This document shows, one piece after another, positions 1 to 8,360 of a DNA stretch of 34,474 bases (positions are counted from its first letter, which is position 1; each line of letters opens with the position of its first letter). The position numbers and the translations under genes are program-made. The notes under the pieces are model-generated. The model searched no databases and had not been told where the DNA came from. It saw only the letters and a program-made list of their open reading frames with translations. Source of the stretch: Flavobacteriales bacterium (GTDB taxonomy: Bacteria; Bacteroidota; Bacteroidia; Flavobacteriales_D; JAHECK01). Location: NCBI GenBank assembly GCA_024641785.1, contig JAHECK010000016.1:1-34474 (forward strand), in the 5' to 3' direction.

Positions 1-840
1 CCTGTAATTACCGAAGTCGCCAACCCTCAGCATGTTGATGTCGCTTTGAAAGCAGGAGTAGATATGCTTTGGATCGGAGCTCGAACAACCGTAAATCCAT
101 TTAGCGTTCAAGAAATTGCTGACTCTTTAAAAGGAATTGACATACCAGTTTGGGTAAAAAATCCCATCCACCTCGATCTCCAATTATGGATAGGAGCGCT
201 AGAACGCATGTCTAATGCCGGAATCACTAAACTTGGTGCTATTCATCGTGGCTTTACTTTCGGGAATGGAATGAAATACCGAAATAATCCATTATGGGAA
301 GTCCCTATCGAATTAAAACGCTTATTTCCTGATCTGCCAATCATAAGCGACCCTAGTCATATTGGTGGTAAACGCGATTTAATTGCTTCCCTATCTCAAC
401 GAGCGATCGATCTCAATATGGATGGATTAATGATCGAAGTTCATCCAGATCCGGATCGAGCTTTAAGCGATGCTAAACAACAGATCCGGCCAAAGGAATT
501 AATAAAAATTCTTGATCAGCTCATTTATAAAAGAGATTTTTCTCTGGATTCAGATTTTCAACATCAATTGACAGATATGCGAATTGAAATTGATGAATTA
601 GATGAAGAATTGATTCACTTACTTAAAAAACGATTGACTATTGTAGATAAAATAGGGGTCTTTAAGCAAGAGAATAATGTGACTGTTTTTCAATTGGATC
701 GCTGGATCGAAATATTAAAGTCGAGAGGGGAATTAGCACAAAAATTAGGCCTGGATGAATCTTTTATTGTTGAGGTTTTAAAAGCAATACATAATGAATC
801 CATCCGTTTACAAACCGGCATTCAACTTAAAAAAAAATAA
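1..840 (+). CDS. Bifunctional DAHP synthase / chorismate mutase (5' end outside window)
   Basis: The reading frame is open from base 1, so the start lies upstream. The first ~170 visible residues are the C-terminal half of a class I, KDO8P-synthase-like DAHP synthase: VWVKNP, GAIHRGF, a SDPSHIGGKR segment holding the conserved histidine, and MIEVHPDP. After a short linker, residues from about 185 to the end form an AroQ-type chorismate mutase helix bundle (DMRIEIDELDEELIHLLKKR, then a second K/E-rich helix). DAHP synthase condenses phosphoenolpyruvate and erythrose 4-phosphate; chorismate mutase makes prephenate. This fusion is common in Bacteroidota, where the mutase part may also mediate feedback control. 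The frame ends at a TAA 46 bp before the next gene. The protein is cytosolic. Confidence 0.93.
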   Translation, partial: PVITEVANPQHVDVALKAGVDMLWIGARTTVNPFSVQEIADSLKGIDIPVWVKNPIHLDLQLWIGALERMSNAGITKLGAIHRGFTFGNGMKYRNNPLWEVPIELKRLFPDLPIISDPSHIGGKRDLIASLSQRAIDLNMDGLMIEVHPDPDRALSDAKQQIRPKELIKILDQLIYKRDFSLDSDFQHQLTDMRIEIDELDEELIHLLKKRLTIVDKIGVFKQENNVTVFQLDRWIEILKSRGELAQKLGLDESFIVEVLKAIHNESIRLQTGIQLKKK

Positions 841-886
841 GTTTAATCTAAGCAAATTAGTATTTTCAATAGCTCAATTTTATACC

Positions 887-2914
887 ATGAGATTTTTTTA
901 TATCACCATAGTTATCTTTTTTCTTTTTGCCGCTTGTAAAGAAGAAGATCATAATTCGGATATCAATGCTGTTTCAGATCTGGAAAAGGTATCCGGAGAG
1001 TTTTTTATAACATCAGCTTCCATTAATTTAAAAGGCGCAGATTTTCAATCAGATAAAATGGCACGTAGCGGAACTTACTCTATTCGTGTAGATAGTCTCC
1101 CAAAAAATGCACTTCAGGGAACGGCCGATAATATAAAAATTGGTGATGAGATCCATTTACAGATCTGGAGGAGTGGAAAAGGAAAAAAGAACGGAAAAAT
1201 CTTTCTGCAAATTGGGAATCAAATCTATCTAAGCACCTCAAAAGCAATAAAAACGGATGGGGATTGGGACTTACTCGAGTTTGACTTTGCTATTCCAATG
1301 GAGTTTAAAGGAGATGGAATGCGATGGTATGTTGCAAATACCGGAACAGATGAGGTCTTCTTCGATGATTTTAGCTTAAGTGTTAAGAGAAACAATGGTT
1401 TAGTTATAAAAACGCATCCTGATCTTCCGAAAATTAATCTTGAAATAGATCCGGAAGGCCTTGAGAAAATAGAAGAAAAAAGACTTTTTGCACTTGAAAA
1501 AGGGGTTCTTCTTTCTTCTAGTGATGATTATGTGAAAACAAAGATCTCTTGGAATGAAGAAAAAAAGAAGGCCAAAGTGCGTTTAAAAGGAGATTGGACC
1601 GATCATTTATTTGGTCAGAAATTTTCGTTGCTTATAAATTTATCTAAAAAAGAAACTCTGGGAGGCTATTCAAAATTCGGAATCCAAAACCCGGTAAGCA
1701 GGCATTTCCTTGATGAATGGTTTGTACATGAAATATTAAAAAAAGAAGGGATCTTAACCACGAACTATGAATTTATCGATCTCTACATTAACGACGAAAG
1801 TAAAGGACTATACGCGGTTGAAGAACATTTTACTCCTGAATTATTAGCTTCTCAAGGGCGAGAAAATGGACCGATCTTAAAATTTAGTGAAGATGATGTT
1901 TGGAACGTCAGATATATAAATAATAAAAGAGATATTCCTGGAGTTCCAATCTATCAGGCGGCGATAATCGATGCGTTTTCACAAGATGACCTGATGGAAG
2001 AAGAGGGTCTTAGAAAAAACTTTTTCAGAGCTCGAGATTTGATGTACCAATATCAATTTAAAAATGAAAAGGCTTCTCGCATTATTGACACTAAAAAAAT
2101 GGCAGCATATATTGCATTGATGGATCTTTGTAACGGCTATCATTCACTTATCTGGCATAATCAACGCTTTTATTATAATGAAGAAGAAGATCTATTAGAG
2201 CCTCTGGTTTATGATATTTTTCAAGAAAGTAGTTCATTTAAAGAAGAACAAGCATTCTTATTTTTGGGACAGCAATATGTGGATCATCCAAATTCATATC
2301 ACACCAATACCAGTGATTTTATTTTTCAGGATAGTTCATTTGTAGCCTCCTACTTATTCTATTTAGATAAATTCTCTGCTCCAAATTATTTTGATAATGC
2401 ATTAGTTGAATTAAAAGATCAACTTGAACTTTACGAAAAAGAGATCCATAGTGAATATGATTTCTATTCTTTTGATCTGGATCTATATCATGATAAAGCA
2501 GAATTGATCCGAGCTGCACTTCCAAAGTTTAAAATTGATATTGAAAAACAATTGGAAAAGAACCTGAAACCTAATTCCTACTCTATTAATATAAAAGATG
2601 AATATGAAGCAATGGAGAATTTATCCTTGCATGCCTATTTAAATTATGTTCCCGGTCATACCGAACTTCAACTACAAAATTTCTACTTTAAAGATTTGGA
2701 AATTGTTGGCCTTGTGGTTGATAAAGAAGATCAGCATTGGAAAAATTCAATTGTTCTCCCTGCCTATTTAAATTCAGGTCCGCCAACTACGATCATTCAA
2801 AATATTAACTTTATTCCTCAAAAAGTACTTTATAAATATGATGGAAGTGATAGTTTGTATTCTCAAAAAATAATTCCCTATCGAGCTCCTTTAGAAAAAA
2901 TAGATGAAAAATAA
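887..2914 (+). CDS. CotH-kinase-family lipoprotein
   Basis: The frame opens at 794, inside the previous gene, but the ATG at 887 gives a clean lipoprotein signal (MRFFYITIVIFFLFAAC), so I start there (675 aa). The acidic stretch just after the lipid cysteine (CKEED) resembles the export signal of surface lipoproteins in Bacteroidota. An N-terminal beta-rich, carbohydrate-binding-like region (about residues 30-165) precedes a CotH-type kinase fold: K-rich strands with RLKGDW, a GLYAVEEH segment with Glu near residue 312, IWHNQRFYYN near 422-431 and LVYD with Asp443. CotH relatives are atypical protein kinases known from spore coats and cellulosomes; the substrate here is unknown. It overlaps the next gene by 11 bp, suggesting translational coupling. 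Family assignment is good; kinase activity is inferred. Confidence 0.82.
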   Translation: MRFFYITIVIFFLFAACKEEDHNSDINAVSDLEKVSGEFFITSASINLKGADFQSDKMARSGTYSIRVDSLPKNALQGTADNIKIGDEIHLQIWRSGKGKKNGKIFLQIGNQIYLSTSKAIKTDGDWDLLEFDFAIPMEFKGDGMRWYVANTGTDEVFFDDFSLSVKRNNGLVIKTHPDLPKINLEIDPEGLEKIEEKRLFALEKGVLLSSSDDYVKTKISWNEEKKKAKVRLKGDWTDHLFGQKFSLLINLSKKETLGGYSKFGIQNPVSRHFLDEWFVHEILKKEGILTTNYEFIDLYINDESKGLYAVEEHFTPELLASQGRENGPILKFSEDDVWNVRYINNKRDIPGVPIYQAAIIDAFSQDDLMEEEGLRKNFFRARDLMYQYQFKNEKASRIIDTKKMAAYIALMDLCNGYHSLIWHNQRFYYNEEEDLLEPLVYDIFQESSSFKEEQAFLFLGQQYVDHPNSYHTNTSDFIFQDSSFVASYLFYLDKFSAPNYFDNALVELKDQLELYEKEIHSEYDFYSFDLDLYHDKAELIRAALPKFKIDIEKQLEKNLKPNSYSINIKDEYEAMENLSLHAYLNYVPGHTELQLQNFYFKDLEIVGLVVDKEDQHWKNSIVLPAYLNSGPPTTIIQNINFIPQKVLYKYDGSDSLYSQKIIPYRAPLEKIDEK

Positions 2915-3284
2915 GCGAATAGATAAGGCCTTTTTAGATAAAGGAGCAAGTTCGATTCATGAAGATGAAATCCGGATCGCGCTTGAAAATGCAGAAAAAT
3001 TGGACGAGAAGGTAAAGAAATCAAGCTCGCTTCGTCGCTATTTAAAAGAGTTGACCTTATTAATTTCCTTAGTGAAGGACTATTGGAAGGGAAACTATCG
3101 AAGCATCGAATATAAAGCCATTGCCACAGTGGTGTTCACACTTCTTTATGTATTAAGCACAGTTGACCTCATCCCTGATGTTATACCCGGAATGGGCCTA
3201 TTAGACGATGCTACAGTGATCGCGTTTTGTCTGAAAATAGTAAAAACAGAGCTGGAAAAATATAAGAGCTGGAAGTTGGCTTAA
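2904..3284 (+). CDS. YkvA-family (DUF1232) small membrane protein
   Basis: A 126-residue protein whose C-terminal half has the DUF1232 pattern: a hydrophobic segment (about 68-88) running into DLIPDVIPGMGLLDDATV and a final amphipathic helix. The N-terminal ~50 residues are charged and probably helical. YkvA-like proteins are widespread, small and of unknown function, usually predicted to associate with membranes. The ATG lies within the end of the CotH-like gene (11 bp overlap), so the two are likely co-translated. Its TAA shares the palindrome TTAA with the stop codon of the opposing gene at 3281-4135. Confidence 0.87.
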   Translation: MKNKRIDKAFLDKGASSIHEDEIRIALENAEKLDEKVKKSSSLRRYLKELTLLISLVKDYWKGNYRSIEYKAIATVVFTLLYVLSTVDLIPDVIPGMGLLDDATVIAFCLKIVKTELEKYKSWKLA

Positions 3285-4135
3285 GCATTACAAAGTTCAT
3301 TCAACTCTTTCAAAATATTCTTTCTTCGATAATCACTTACTTTAAATTGGTCTAAAAGTTTTGGATTTGCTCCAAGGTCCTTTCCCATTACGATTCCCTT
3401 CTCTAATAAAATGCTTTTTTCTCTGCCTTTTAAAGTTGTTAAACAAGTAATAGGATACAATCCTGAAAGTTCAATGAGGTCTTTTAAACTCCCGTTCTGA
3501 GGGTAATCCCAACTCATTAAATGAACATTTTCGCATCTACTGTAGACCATTGCATCTTCCGTAAATCGCGTATTGGTTATTAAATAACCTAAAATCTCCT
3601 TTCCACTAAATGCTGGGTGGTGGCCATTCCCATTTCGGATATCATCAGCCCTTGACTTAAAATACATGGCTATTTTAATATCCGACTTCAATCCTTGTCG
3701 GTTATGAAATTTGCATTCAATAAATAAGGACGTCTTCTCTTTTTCCGCCAATACATCAACCTCATGCTGGACACATTTGCCTTTTATGATCAAGTTATTC
3801 TTCACTTTATAACCTTGATGTTTAAATAATTCAGCGATAAAACGTTCAAAAGGAAAACCGGAGGGTCCAAGCTCCATTAATGAGCGTTTTAATTTATAAC
3901 GGGCCGCAGCTGAACTTGGAAGTTGTTTTAATAAGGAAAAAGCTTCTGTATAGATTTTCGCTGTGGATTTTCCATCTTCCATGTTTTCCTTTACATATCG
4001 AATGATCTTTTGTATTTCATCTTCCTTAGCTCCTCCCTTTTTAAGTGAATTATAAAGCTTCTTTTCTTCAAAAGGAACAACTTCACCTGAAAATTTTGTA
4101 ACGGAAAATGATTTTTTCTTAGGGTTGTGGCTCAT
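3281..4135 (-). CDS. ATP-cone domain fused to Mrr-like PD-(D/E)XK nuclease
   Basis: The 284-residue protein has two parts. Residues ~8-90 resemble an ATP-cone: VTKFSGEVVPFEEKKLYNSL, then helices ending in YKLKRSLMELGP. This nucleotide-binding module is best known from ribonucleotide reductases and NrdR. Residues ~93-200 fit a restriction-endonuclease-like fold: helix FERFIAELFKHQGYKV with Glu97, then EVDVLA with Asp127, then FIECKFH with Glu140 and Lys142, the usual E...D...ExK catalytic set. The tail (about 225-284) has helices with a helix-hairpin-helix look. No methyltransferase lies nearby, so this is not an ordinary restriction-modification system. Such fusions occur in many Bacteroidota; a role in (d)NTP-sensed DNA cleavage or defence is inferred, not shown. 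It faces the YkvA gene tail to tail. Confidence 0.8.
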   Translation of the reverse strand: MSHNPKKKSFSVTKFSGEVVPFEEKKLYNSLKKGGAKEDEIQKIIRYVKENMEDGKSTAKIYTEAFSLLKQLPSSAAARYKLKRSLMELGPSGFPFERFIAELFKHQGYKVKNNLIIKGKCVQHEVDVLAEKEKTSLFIECKFHNRQGLKSDIKIAMYFKSRADDIRNGNGHHPAFSGKEILGYLITNTRFTEDAMVYSRCENVHLMSWDYPQNGSLKDLIELSGLYPITCLTTLKGREKSILLEKGIVMGKDLGANPKLLDQFKVSDYRRKNILKELNELCNA

Positions 4136-4459
4136 TTATGATTTTATATCTATACGCTACAAAGTACGAAATAAATCGATTTTGATGCCTTTGAAAGTGA
4201 GTTTAGAATTTACATTTCTTCTAACTTTTTAGATTGTTTATATTTAGCTAATTGAAATAAGGAAATTAATTAAACCCAGATTTTTCAATAGAACTTCGTA
4301 ATGAGATTTGAAAATGTAATAAAAATCAAGTGTTTTACGGATTTAAGCATAGCATCGCTAAGGTTACATTCGAAAATACAGCATAGAGGTTGATTTTAAA
4401 GCAGTTTCAAGTTAGAATAGATTTTCTATTGAATATTCTGAGTTAAACACCCACAAAAA
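4136..4459. other. Gene-free spacer of 324 bp
   Basis: AT-rich spacer between the divergent nuclease gene and the cupredoxin gene. I found no open frame with coding character, no tRNA and no convincing promoter with the full -33/-7 pattern. The only structure is a 6-bp stem hairpin at 4416-4430 (AATAGA-TTT-TCTATT) about 30 bp before the cupredoxin ATG, too weak to call as a functional element. It probably holds the divergent promoters of both neighbours. Confidence 0.6.
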
Positions 4460-5056
4460 ATGAAATCCCTTAAAAATATTCCCCTTTTTATTCTATTTAT
4501 TATGCTGTCCTTTTCTGCAAAAGCGACAATTCATATTATAAACGTATGGGATGGCTATTTTCAATTTGTACCGACTGAAATTACGATACAACTGGGAGAT
4601 ACAATTCAATGGCTTCCTTATGATGCTCCTACAATGATGCATACTATTACTTCCACTGATATCCCTTCAGAAGCAGAAACATTTGACCAGATCTGGCAAG
4701 CCCCCGCAGATACTTTTTTTCAATATGTCCCACAATATGCCGGCGTATATAATTATGTATGCACTCCCCACGAAATAAGTTTCAATATGATCGGTTCGTT
4801 TACTGTTGAAGGAGCAACTACGATCGAGGAAAATTCGTATTCTTCATTTATTTTAAGTCCAAATCCCGCGACTAATTATATCTCCTTTGGAGAAGAAAAT
4901 ATCGGACTCCCATTTCGGATTTATGGACTCGATGGTAAAGTGTATTTATCTGGATACACTGAAAAACAGATCGATATTTCTATTCTTCAAAATGCCGTTT
5001 ATATAGTCGAAATTGAGACTGGAATTATGCAAACCTTCAGATTTATAAAGCAATAA
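4460..5056 (+). CDS. Secreted cupredoxin with T9SS sorting domain
   Basis: Residues 1-22 are a Sec signal peptide (MKSLKNIPLFILFIMLSFSA-KA). Residues ~23-117 form a plastocyanin-like domain with a full type 1 copper ligand set: His61 in MMHTIT, then Cys101, His104 and Met110 in YVCTPHEISFNMIG. The spacing between the second His and Met is one residue longer than in plastocyanin. Residues ~128-198 are a type A T9SS sorting domain (FILSPNPATNY... YGLDGK ... YIVEI ... FRFIKQ), so the protein should cross the outer membrane and be released or surface-anchored. It may serve in extracellular electron transfer or copper binding; the partner is unknown. It stands alone, with the converging SDR gene 16 bp downstream. 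Confidence 0.9.
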   Translation: MKSLKNIPLFILFIMLSFSAKATIHIINVWDGYFQFVPTEITIQLGDTIQWLPYDAPTMMHTITSTDIPSEAETFDQIWQAPADTFFQYVPQYAGVYNYVCTPHEISFNMIGSFTVEGATTIEENSYSSFILSPNPATNYISFGEENIGLPFRIYGLDGKVYLSGYTEKQIDISILQNAVYIVEIETGIMQTFRFIKQ

Positions 5057-5072
5057 TAGATCCTTCTAAACC

Positions 5073-5858
5073 TTATAAACTTGGTGTTCTTCCTCCATCC
5101 ACCGGAAGATTAATTCCATTGATATAACTTGCAGCCGGGGAAGCCAAAAAAGCCACAGCATTTCCTATCTCATCAGGCAATCCAACACGCTGTGCAGGCG
5201 TTTCACTTGCCATTTGCTTAAAGACTTCATCTTTGGATTTTCCAGTTTTTTGAGCTTTGTTATCGGCGATGGCATCTAAACGAGCAGTCATCGTTGCACC
5301 AGGTAATACATTATTTACAGTGATTCCAAACTGTCCCAGTTCATTCGCCATGGTCTTTGCCCAGCTTGCAACTGCCCCGCGTATCGTATTCGAGACTCCT
5401 AATCCGCTTAAAGGAACTTTTACAGAAGTAGAAATAATATTGATGATTCGACCATAACCCGCTTTTTTCATCCCTTTCAAAACAGCTTTCACTATGTTTT
5501 GATTGTTGATCAAATGTTGATTAAATGCGTCTAAAAAAGCGCTTTCATCAGCATCACTTATAAGTCCTCCAGCAGGTCCTCCGGTATTATTCACTAAAAT
5601 TTCAATGGTGAAATTAGATGCAATTTCATTCGCTACTTCTTTTACATTATTCGTGTCCGAAAAATCAGCGACCCGATAATGATGAACTTGTCCTCTGCGA
5701 GTATCTAATTCTGCAACAACTTCTTTTAATTTATTCTCATTACGAGCTAATAAGATAACTGAAGCGCCTAAATTTGCCAATTCCAATGCGCTTGCTTTAC
5801 CTATTCCCTGGGTGCTTCCGCAAACTAAAGCAGTCTTTCCTGCAAGATCAAGATTCAT
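5073..5858 (-). CDS. Atypical SDR-family oxidoreductase lacking the catalytic Tyr/Lys pair
   Basis: 261 residues with a Rossmann fold of the short-chain dehydrogenase/reductase family. The cofactor motif is CGSTQGIG (13-20), close to the usual TGxxxGIG, and NNTGG (90-94) replaces the classical NNAG. The catalytic region reads IISTSVKVPLSGLGVSNTIR: Ser143-145 is present, but Ser156 and Arg160 stand where Tyr and Lys of YxxxK should be. This matches a known divergent 3-oxoacyl-ACP-reductase-like subgroup that does not keep the canonical tetrad. Substrate and even dehydrogenase activity are uncertain. It starts 12 bp after dnaG ends and is probably the last gene of that transcript. Confidence 0.85.
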   Translation of the reverse strand: MNLDLAGKTALVCGSTQGIGKASALELANLGASVILLARNENKLKEVVAELDTRRGQVHHYRVADFSDTNNVKEVANEIASNFTIEILVNNTGGPAGGLISDADESAFLDAFNQHLINNQNIVKAVLKGMKKAGYGRIINIISTSVKVPLSGLGVSNTIRGAVASWAKTMANELGQFGITVNNVLPGATMTARLDAIADNKAQKTGKSKDEVFKQMASETPAQRVGLPDEIGNAVAFLASPAASYINGINLPVDGGRTPSL

Positions 5859-5870
5859 AATTTATGCCGT

Positions 5871-7847
5871 TTAATGTAAAATAATTCGTGTTAATATATT
5901 TGAAAAATGGCTTTTTGCCTTATTCAAATTATTGATTTCATTAATGATCGCTTGTACTTTTTCATCTTGTTTATCTACTTCATAAACAGACTTTAATTCA
6001 TTTTGCTTTTCCTGTATCAATAGCTCAATATTTCTCAATTTATAAGCGAAAAGAGCTCTTTCGACCGTGCTTTTTAATTTATCGGCACTGCTGTCCTCCA
6101 TATCGGTTAAAATATGATGCTTCTCTTTCCAACCACTACTCAACTCATATTGTGAGATTAAAATATCGGTGGTGAGACTTCGAATCGTTTCATTCGAATG
6201 ATTTAAAAAATGATGCTGTAAAGCAGGAGTGTTGTCTATTTCGATAGCTCTGAATTCATCGAGCAGGGCTTTATAACCATCGTGTCTGAAATCAAATAGA
6301 TCATTATCAATTTCCAATAATATGTATTCAGCTACCGAACTTTCCACTTCACTTTTCTCGTCTTTCTCATTTAAAAGATCGATCAAGATCCGCTGGTTTC
6401 CATAGAGCAGAAGCTTCATTAAAATATCAACTTCTAAATTTGTTGAACTTAGCTTGTTTACTTTTTTCCGAATAGGCTCCTGAACTTTTGGATAGGGATC
6501 TGGACTATACTCTTGTCCGGGTATCGCTCGCTGTTTCTTCCTGGCTATTTTATTTAGCTCGATCAAGAGGTTATTCTCTTCCACATCGAGCAAACGAGAA
6601 CATTCTCTAATATAGAATGAACGTAAAATAGAATCCTGAACCAGTACGATACTTTCCAATATAGAACGAACCAAAGCGGTTCTTTTTACAGGATCATTTC
6701 CGGCTTCTTCTTGCAGAACTTGAGATTTAAAAACAATAAAATCGACTTGTTCCTTTTCTAAAAAACTTTTTAAAGTATCCTGATTTACGCTTCGAGCATA
6801 CGAATCCGGATCCATTCCCTCAGGAAATAAAACGACTTTAACATTTAATCCTGCTTCTAAAATGATATCGATTCCTCTAAAAGAAGCTTTTATCCCTGCA
6901 GGATCTCCATCATAAAGAATGGTAATATTAGAAGTATAACGCTTTATTAGTTTTACCTGATCCGTAGTTAATGAAGTTCCGGAGGAGGCTACTGCATTGT
7001 GAATACCTGACTGATACAATGAGATTACATCAGTATAGCCTTCCACTAAAAAACAATTGTCTTGCTTTACAATGCTCGCTCGGGCTTGATAAATACCATA
7101 TAGAACCTTGCTCTTATGATATAATTCACTTTCGGGCGAATTAAAATATTTAGCAACATTTTTATCGCTTTTAAGTGTTCGAGCACCAAACGCAATAGGT
7201 TTCCCTGTAAGATTATGAATTGGAAAAATAACACGACCCCTGAAGAAATCAAATTGCCGATCTCCTGATCGTTTTATCAATCCTGCTTTTTCAAGATATT
7301 CGACCGAGTACTGACCTGCTTTTGCCGCATCAAGAAGTGCATGGCTTGTATCCGGACTGTAACCTAACTGAAAGGTTTCGATCGTTTCATCAGAAAAGCC
7401 CCGTTCCTTAAAATAGCTTAAGCCAATCGCTTTCCCTTCATCTGTATTTAATAGGGTCGAACTAAAGAATTCTTGTGCAAACTTGGTTACTACCTCAAGA
7501 TTCTGACGTTCACCAAGAGCGATCTTTTCTTCGGGCGAATCCGCTTCATCTTCTTCAATTTCAATATTGTATTTTTTAGCAAGGTAGCGGAGTGCTTCAG
7601 GATAGGTAAGGTGTTCCTGCTCCATTAAAAAAGAAACTACATTTCCTCCTTTTCCTGTACTAAAGCATTTAAAGATCTGTTTAGCCGGAGAAACAAAAAA
7701 GGAAGGTGTTTTTTCGTTGACAAAAGGACTCAATCCTTTAAAATTAGAACCCGCTTTTTTAAGATGTACAAAATCACCTATAACCTCCTCTATTCGAGAA
7801 TTCTCGAAAATAAGATCAATGGTCTGACGTTTTATTTTTCCTGCCAT
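5871..7847 (-). CDS. dnaG: DNA primase DnaG with degenerate zinc finger
   Basis: 658 residues. Primase makes the RNA primers for chromosomal replication and works with the DnaB helicase. Order: N-terminal CHC2-like zinc-binding region (about 30-75), primase N-domain (about 120-250), TOPRIM domain with EGYTD (Glu269) and YDGDPAG (Asp313, Asp315), then a C-terminal helicase-interaction region. In the zinc finger only one of four ligands is kept: GLSPFVNEKTPSF has Ser40 and Val43 for Cys and His, and KCFSTGKGG keeps Cys61 but has Thr64 for Cys. I recall flavobacterial primases also lose this site, so the change looks lineage-specific rather than a pseudogene. The ATG at 7847 gives the standard N-terminus. 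The gene is followed after 12 bp by the SDR gene. Confidence 0.97.
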   Translation of the reverse strand: MAGKIKRQTIDLIFENSRIEEVIGDFVHLKKAGSNFKGLSPFVNEKTPSFFVSPAKQIFKCFSTGKGGNVVSFLMEQEHLTYPEALRYLAKKYNIEIEEDEADSPEEKIALGERQNLEVVTKFAQEFFSSTLLNTDEGKAIGLSYFKERGFSDETIETFQLGYSPDTSHALLDAAKAGQYSVEYLEKAGLIKRSGDRQFDFFRGRVIFPIHNLTGKPIAFGARTLKSDKNVAKYFNSPESELYHKSKVLYGIYQARASIVKQDNCFLVEGYTDVISLYQSGIHNAVASSGTSLTTDQVKLIKRYTSNITILYDGDPAGIKASFRGIDIILEAGLNVKVVLFPEGMDPDSYARSVNQDTLKSFLEKEQVDFIVFKSQVLQEEAGNDPVKRTALVRSILESIVLVQDSILRSFYIRECSRLLDVEENNLLIELNKIARKKQRAIPGQEYSPDPYPKVQEPIRKKVNKLSSTNLEVDILMKLLLYGNQRILIDLLNEKDEKSEVESSVAEYILLEIDNDLFDFRHDGYKALLDEFRAIEIDNTPALQHHFLNHSNETIRSLTTDILISQYELSSGWKEKHHILTDMEDSSADKLKSTVERALFAYKLRNIELLIQEKQNELKSVYEVDKQDEKVQAIINEINNLNKAKSHFSNILTRIILH

Positions 7848-7913
7848 AATGGATGAAAAGGCTACTAAAAAAGGATATTAGAAAGGTAAGGATTGAAAAC
7901 AAAAATTCAAGAA

Positions 7914-8360
7914 CTATTGACTTTTTTTCAGATCATATTCTACCTTTTTGTATAATGTTCCGGTTGAATCAAATGTTTGCCATTCCCCCGTTTTCTTCCC
8001 TTCCTTATAAAAACCGGAATAACGAACTCTTCCATTAGAATAATAACTAATGCTCTCTCCATCATTGATACCGTCTTTAAAAGTTGTTTTACTCCAAACT
8101 TTTCCGTCCGGATAATAGGATATCCATTGACCTTCCCGAACGTCATCAATAATAGGCCCTTCTAAAAGAAGGCTTCCATTTACATTAAACCCTTGATAGA
8201 AAAAAAACACCGTGTCTGACCCTTCAATTTTATATGCTTTTTGAATTTTTACCTTGCCATTTAAATGGTTTTCTATCACTTTCCATTGTCTTTCTGTTTT
8301 GCAACTAAAAATAAAGGTGGTCAAAAACAGACCAAGTAAAAAAATGCGATTACTTATCAT
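7914..8360 (-). CDS. MORN-repeat (YwqK-like) lipoprotein
   Basis: 148 residues. The first 20 are a lipoprotein signal (MISNRIFLLGLFLTTFIFSC, lipid Cys20). The rest carries MORN_2-type repeats of the form GxWxxYYxdGxxxxxxxYkdG: REGQWISYYPDGKVWSKTTF, DGESISYYSNGRVRYSGFY and TGEWQTFDSTGTLYKKVEY. Such repeats make a beta-hairpin ribbon; the annotation 'toxin-antitoxin YwqK component' often seen for them has little experimental backing. A periplasmic or surface role in envelope biology is all that can be inferred. The ATG shares one base with the stop of the upstream polyprenyl synthase gene (TAATG), a coupled arrangement. Confidence 0.85.
   Translation of the reverse strand: MISNRIFLLGLFLTTFIFSCKTERQWKVIENHLNGKVKIQKAYKIEGSDTVFFFYQGFNVNGSLLLEGPIIDDVREGQWISYYPDGKVWSKTTFKDGINDGESISYYSNGRVRYSGFYKEGKKTGEWQTFDSTGTLYKKVEYDLKKSQ

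Noticed and set aside
794-886. N-terminal extension of the CotH-like protein from the ATG at 794
   Set aside because: It would hide the lipoprotein signal that starts at 887 and overlap the DAHP synthase gene by 47 bp.
3281-4135. Restriction-modification system
   Set aside because: The nuclease domain is present but no methyltransferase or specificity gene is adjacent.
4416-4430. Hairpin before the cupredoxin gene as a terminator or riboswitch
   Set aside because: Only a 6-bp A/T-rich stem, with no T-tract or conserved fold.
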